8,671 bases of DNA from an uncultured Bacilli bacterium (GTDB lineage: Bacteria > Bacillota_I > Bacilli_A > RF39 > UBA660). The position numbers and the translations under genes were made by a program. The notes beneath the pieces are model-generated. The model made no database searches and was not told the origin of the DNA. It saw only the letters and a list, made by a program, of their open reading frames with translations. Where the stretch lies: contig CALVYX010000008.1 in NCBI GenBank assembly GCA_944372315.1, forward strand, positions 1 to 8,671. The letters run 5' to 3'. Positions 6,026 to 8,671 of this stretch are shown piece by piece (within the stretch, counting starts at the first letter, position 1; the number at the start of each line of letters is the position of its first letter).

Positions 6026-6721
6026 ATGAAATCATTAATTAAATATATTAAATTTTTTATATCCTTAACATTATTCTTTTTTGGATCATTACTTCAATTA
6101 ATTCCTATTTTCCTTTTGAAAATAGATTTGGATACTGCTAGTGATTTTACTAGAACTAGTTTAACTATTTTTAGTAATATAGTGATTGTAATCATTTTAA
6201 TTTTGATGTATCGAAAAGATATTGCAAAAGGAATCAAAGATTTAAAAGAGAAAAAAGCCTCTCCATTAGGAATTGGATTTAATTATTGGTTCTTTGGATT
6301 AATGATAATGGTATTTAGTAATTTTATTATTTCCTTATTTAATCAAGGAGGGACTTCTACTAATGAAGAATCCATAAGAGTAATAGTTAATAACTTCCCT
6401 ATTTTAGCTTTATTATCTATTGCTTTTATATCACCTATTATCGAAGAGTTAGTATTTAGAAAAGCATTTAGAGAAATCTTTGAAAATAAATGGTTATATT
6501 TATTTACATCAGGTGTTATTTTTGGAGGGCTTCATGTTTTTCTGAGTCCTATTAATTCTTTTGTTGATTACTTATATTTAATTCCATATTGCAGTATGGG
6601 AATTGCTTTTGCATATATGTACTATAAAACGAATAATATTTTAGTACCAATAGTTATACATGTTATGCATAATACGTTAAATGTAGTATCAACAATTCTA
6701 TTGGCAGGTGCTATTTTATGA
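6026..6721 (+). CDS. CPBP family (CAAX/Abi-type) intramembrane glutamic metalloprotease
   Basis: A 231-residue polytopic membrane protein of the CPBP (ABI/CAAX prenyl protease 2) family. Bacterial members are intramembrane proteases. Those studied act in bacteriocin self-immunity, surface protein processing or stress signalling. The three family motifs are all present: EExxxR as E140-E141-R145 (IIEELVFRKAF), FxxxH as F166-H170 (FGGLH), and HxxxN as H212-N216 (HVMHN). Hydrophobic segments lie at about 8-32, 48-61, 84-104, 121-139, 156-173, 183-199 and 204-230. The substrate cannot be told. GAGGTGA (6016-6022) sets the ATG at 6026. The stop overlaps the next gene's start as ATGA (6718-6721), so the two are co-transcribed and probably translationally coupled. 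There is no bacteriocin-like small gene nearby to suggest immunity. Confidence 0.92.
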   Translation: MKSLIKYIKFFISLTLFFFGSLLQLIPIFLLKIDLDTASDFTRTSLTIFSNIVIVIILILMYRKDIAKGIKDLKEKKASPLGIGFNYWFFGLMIMVFSNFIISLFNQGGTSTNEESIRVIVNNFPILALLSIAFISPIIEELVFRKAFREIFENKWLYLFTSGVIFGGLHVFLSPINSFVDYLYLIPYCSMGIAFAYMYYKTNNILVPIVIHVMHNTLNVVSTILLAGAIL

Positions 6722-7638
6722 TAAGTAGAACCGAGAAAAACAAAAGCAAAAGAAAAAAAATTATTAAAGAAGAACAAAAGGAAAAGAGAAATAAAATGAT
6801 TATTACTACTTTAAAAATACTTTTAATTATTGCTATTTTAATATCACTAGCTTTTGTGATATTACGATATGTAGGAAATTTAGGACTAGTGGTAAAAGAA
6901 GAGTCTCTTGTATACTCTAATTTACCAGAAAACTTTCATGGATTAAAAATAGTACATTTTTCCGATCTTCATTATGGAAGTACTATTAAAACTAAAAAAC
7001 TAAGTAAAATAGTGGATAAAATTAATAACATTAAACCAGATATAATTGTTTTTACGGGTGATTTAGTAGATAAAAATTACCAAATGACCGAAAATGATAA
7101 AGAAAAATTAAAAGAATTACTAAATAATATGAAAGCAAAATTAGGAAAATATGCTGTCCAAGGTAATCATGATAAAAACAATTTTGATAATATAATGAAA
7201 GATACGGATTTTGTGGTTTTAGAAAATAGCTATGATTTAATTTATAATGAAGGATATACTCCAATATTAATCACTGGTATTGGTAGTAGTACTTTAAAAA
7301 ATATAGATATAAATAAAGCTTTCTATTATTTCGAACAAGAAAATGTAAATCAGGATATATTTATCATAAGTTTAATGCATGAACCGGATAATCTTGATCA
7401 AATATTAGAAAAATATACTCCAGATTTAGTTTTTGCAGGGCATTCTCATAATGGTCAAGTACGACTTCCTTTTGCACCTGCACTAGTTAGAGTTGAGGGA
7501 GCAAAAAAATATTATGAAGCAAGATACACCATTAATGATACAGAATTATTTGTATCAGGTGGTCTAGGTACTAGTAATTATCCATTTAGATTATTTAATC
7601 ACCCAAGTATTAACTTTGTAAGATTAAGAAATAAATAA
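6718..7638 (+). CDS. Membrane-anchored metallophosphoesterase (YkuE/YaeI-like)
   Basis: A 306-residue calcineurin-like phosphoesterase with a two-metal site. The motifs are complete and in order: FSDLHYG (D83, H85), TGDLVD (G114-D115, D118), GNHD (149-152), MHEPD (H221) and GHSHNGQ (241-247). This set resembles the YkuE/YaeI branch, members of which are linked to envelope phosphoesters. The substrate here is unknown. Residues 1-27 are very rich in Lys and Arg, followed by one hydrophobic segment (about 28-52). By the positive-inside rule the catalytic domain (from about 75) should face outward. This is a single-pass anchor, with no Tat twin-arginine motif as in YkuE. The start overlaps the CPBP stop by 4 bases, and an AGGTG ribosome site lies 8-9 bases upstream inside the CPBP gene. 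A terminator begins 3 bases after the stop. Confidence 0.93.
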   Translation: MISRTEKNKSKRKKIIKEEQKEKRNKMIITTLKILLIIAILISLAFVILRYVGNLGLVVKEESLVYSNLPENFHGLKIVHFSDLHYGSTIKTKKLSKIVDKINNIKPDIIVFTGDLVDKNYQMTENDKEKLKELLNNMKAKLGKYAVQGNHDKNNFDNIMKDTDFVVLENSYDLIYNEGYTPILITGIGSSTLKNIDINKAFYYFEQENVNQDIFIISLMHEPDNLDQILEKYTPDLVFAGHSHNGQVRLPFAPALVRVEGAKKYYEARYTINDTELFVSGGLGTSNYPFRLFNHPSINFVRLRNK

Positions 7639-7641
7639 AGA

Positions 7642-7669
7642 AAAAAATGTTCATAACAGAACATTTTTT
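7642..7669. terminator. Bidirectional intrinsic terminator between convergent genes
   Basis: Perfect 11-bp arms (7642-7652 and 7659-7669) enclose a 6-base loop. The core TGTTC/GAACA is flanked by an A-run on the left and a T-run on the right, so it works in both directions. It ends the CPBP/phosphoesterase unit on the plus strand and rbgA on the minus strand, and it overlaps the rbgA stop codon. Confidence 0.9.
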
Positions 7670-8525
7670 ATATTCTATCTAAAGTAATTTTCCCTAAATA
7701 TCCTTCTTTTAGATCTCTTAATATAATCAGGTAAACTTTATCATAATCAGGGATTCCACCTTTTAATAATGCCCCTCTTTTTCTAGCTATGATATCTAAA
7801 ACAGGAATAATATCCTCTTCAATCTTTTCGATTCCATATCTTTCTTTTAATTGTTCTGGATATAATTCATGCATTCTCTTAAGTAAATAAATAGATAGCT
7901 CTTCTTTATTTAAGATTTCTTCTTTAATAGAAGATAATCCCGCTAAATGATACCCTTCTATATCACTTTCAATTTTAGGCCATAAAATACCAGGAGTATC
8001 TAAAAGTTCTAAATTATCATTTATTCTAATCCATCCTAATGCTTTAGTTATTCCAGGTTTATTACCAGTAGGAGCTTTTTTCTTTCCAACTAATTTATTA
8101 ATTAAAGTACTCTTACCAACATTAGGAACTCCTATTACTAGAGCTCTCATAGCTCTTGGTTTCATTCCTTTCTTTTTACGATCTTCATTAATTTTTTTCA
8201 TTAATTCACTACTTTTATTAAGAATAACTTTAACATCATTCTTATCATTTAAACTAGTAGGAATAACGATATACCCTTCTTGTTCATAATGTGCAATAAA
8301 TTTATCAGTTTCATTCTTATCACACATATCATACTTACTCATTATAAGAATTCTAGGAATATTTTTTATTAAATTATCAATATCTTTTATTTTAGAACTA
8401 ATAGGCATTCTACTATCTATTACTTCATAAACAATGTCGATCAAACTAAGTTTTTCTTTTATTTCTCGACGAGCTTTTTCCATGTGTCCTGGATACCAGT
8501 TGATATTTGTTTTATTTTCATTCAT
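7668..8525 (-). CDS. rbgA: Ribosome biogenesis GTPase RbgA (YlqF)
   Basis: Circularly permuted GTPase needed for late assembly of the 50S subunit. From the ATG at 8525 it has 285 residues, close to the 282 of B. subtilis RbgA. The N-terminal NINWYPGHMEKARRE holds the His (residue 14) matching the catalytic His of RbgA. The G motifs follow the permuted order: G4 as SKYD (63-66), G1 as GVPNVGKST (132-140), G2 with PGITK (157-161), and G3 as DTPG (176-179). The C-terminal RNA-binding part includes ELYPEQLKERYGI and RKRGALLKGG. The G4 motif is normally NKxD, so Asn to Ser is odd. An in-frame GTG at 8534 would leave only 2 bases after GAGG and belongs to the Shine-Dalgarno region (AGGAAGTGA), so I reject it as the start. 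Confidence 0.96.
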   Translation of the reverse strand: MNENKTNINWYPGHMEKARREIKEKLSLIDIVYEVIDSRMPISSKIKDIDNLIKNIPRILIMSKYDMCDKNETDKFIAHYEQEGYIVIPTSLNDKNDVKVILNKSSELMKKINEDRKKKGMKPRAMRALVIGVPNVGKSTLINKLVGKKKAPTGNKPGITKALGWIRINDNLELLDTPGILWPKIESDIEGYHLAGLSSIKEEILNKEELSIYLLKRMHELYPEQLKERYGIEKIEEDIIPVLDIIARKRGALLKGGIPDYDKVYLIILRDLKEGYLGKITLDRI

Positions 8526-8553
8526 TTGAATCACTTCCTCACAGATCTATCTT

Positions 8554-8562
8554 ATTATAACA
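8554..8562 (-). promoter_or_regulatory. Extended -10 promoter of rbgA
   Basis: The minus strand reads TGTTATAAT (8562-8554), a consensus -10 with TGn extension. The spot 17 bases upstream (8582-8577, TTTCTT) is a poor -35 and lies within the U-tract of the preceding terminator. Transcription should start about 20 bases before the ATG. Confidence 0.6.
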
Positions 8563-8574
8563 TACTTTTAAATC

Positions 8575-8601
8575 AAAAGAAAAAGTAGATGGAAATCTAC
8601 T
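8575..8601 (-). terminator. Intrinsic terminator of the gene upstream of rbgA
   Basis: AGTAGAT (8584-8590) and ATCTACT (8595-8601) form a perfect 7-bp stem with a GGAA/TTCC loop. On the minus strand TTTTCTTTT follows (8583-8575). It separates rbgA from the minus-strand gene that enters from the right edge of the window. Confidence 0.75.
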
Positions 8602-8615
8602 CTATAAATTGTAAT

Positions 8616-8671
8616 TTATTGAATAGACCACTTACTATTTTTATCTTTTCTATATGCTTTTTTTCCATAAT
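8616..8671 (-). CDS. C-terminal end of an unidentified protein (partial at window edge)
   Basis: The last 17 codons of a minus-strand frame, YGKKAYRKDKNSKWSIQ, end in TAA at 8618-8616, 15 bases before the terminator hairpin. The basic, Lys-rich tail and the stop-to-terminator spacing fit a real gene end. A second frame is also open from the edge to a TAG at 8597-8599, but its stop lies inside the terminator stem, so I prefer the first. The product cannot be named from so few residues. Confidence 0.4.
   Translation of the reverse strand, partial: YGKKAYRKDKNSKWSIQ

Noticed and set aside
6026..6721. CPBP protein as a bacteriocin immunity or phage defence gene
   Set aside because: The family name includes Abi, but no bacteriocin precursor, transporter, nuclease or other defence gene is next to it. 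The partner is a phosphoesterase.
7052..7264. Minus-strand 70-codon frame inside the phosphoesterase gene
   Set aside because: It is antisense to an intact gene with all catalytic motifs and has no start signals.
1..8671. Mycoplasma-type genetic code (TGA as Trp), given the low GC
   Set aside because: Trp is TGG throughout the read genes, and TGA closes rel and the CPBP gene at places supported by overlaps with the next start.
8597..8671. Alternative minus-strand frame ending IVSGLFNKLQFIE at the right edge
   Set aside because: Its stop codon falls inside the terminator stem. The other open frame ends 15 bases before the hairpin, a more usual spacing. The choice is not certain.

Overview
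This window is a very AT-rich stretch of bacterial chromosome, apparently from the Bacillota (low-GC Gram-positives). It holds housekeeping genes, one small accessory-looking two-gene unit and the edge of an insertion sequence. Three things point to a Bacillota host: a ComN-type small regulator directly upstream of a bifunctional Rel, a rel-dtd gene pair, and an RbgA-type circularly permuted GTPase. TGG encodes Trp and TGA is used as a stop (rel and the CPBP gene end in TGA), so this is the standard bacterial code and not the Mycoplasma/Spiroplasma code. The murC gene shows that the cell makes peptidoglycan. I cannot place the organism to genus. An AT-rich Bacilli-like or Clostridia-like lineage fits.

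Layout. Positions 1-391 are the 5' part of an IS1182-like element on the minus strand: the transposase N-terminus, its extended -10 promoter, and an outer end rich in inverted repeats. Positions 426-4492 hold a minus-strand operon read as comN, rel, dtd and an AI-2E-family membrane protein gene, with a promoter near 4464-4492 and a terminator at 426-458. The rel and dtd genes overlap by 4 bases. murC (minus, 4515-5822) lies upstream and has its own terminator overlapping its stop codon. A divergent intergenic region (5823-6025) carries a strong plus-strand promoter. Its -35 box sits inside a near-perfect palindrome, which is a likely operator. That promoter drives two coupled plus-strand genes: a CPBP intramembrane protease and a membrane-anchored metallophosphoesterase, which overlap by 4 bases. 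A bidirectional terminator (7642-7669) separates them from the convergent rbgA gene (minus). Upstream of rbgA are a promoter, the terminator of a preceding minus-strand gene, and the last codons of that gene at the window edge.

How it fits together. Rel controls (p)ppGpp, Dtd removes D-amino acids from tRNA, RbgA matures the 50S subunit and MurC builds the cell wall precursor. All are growth-linked core functions. The CPBP/phosphoesterase pair looks like a separately regulated envelope unit.

I found no clearly new multi-gene system. The most interesting signals are the layered control at the IS end (terminator-like fold plus an arm that could block translation only in read-through RNA) and the palindrome over the CPBP promoter. 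Deviations in otherwise conserved motifs of MurC and RbgA come next.
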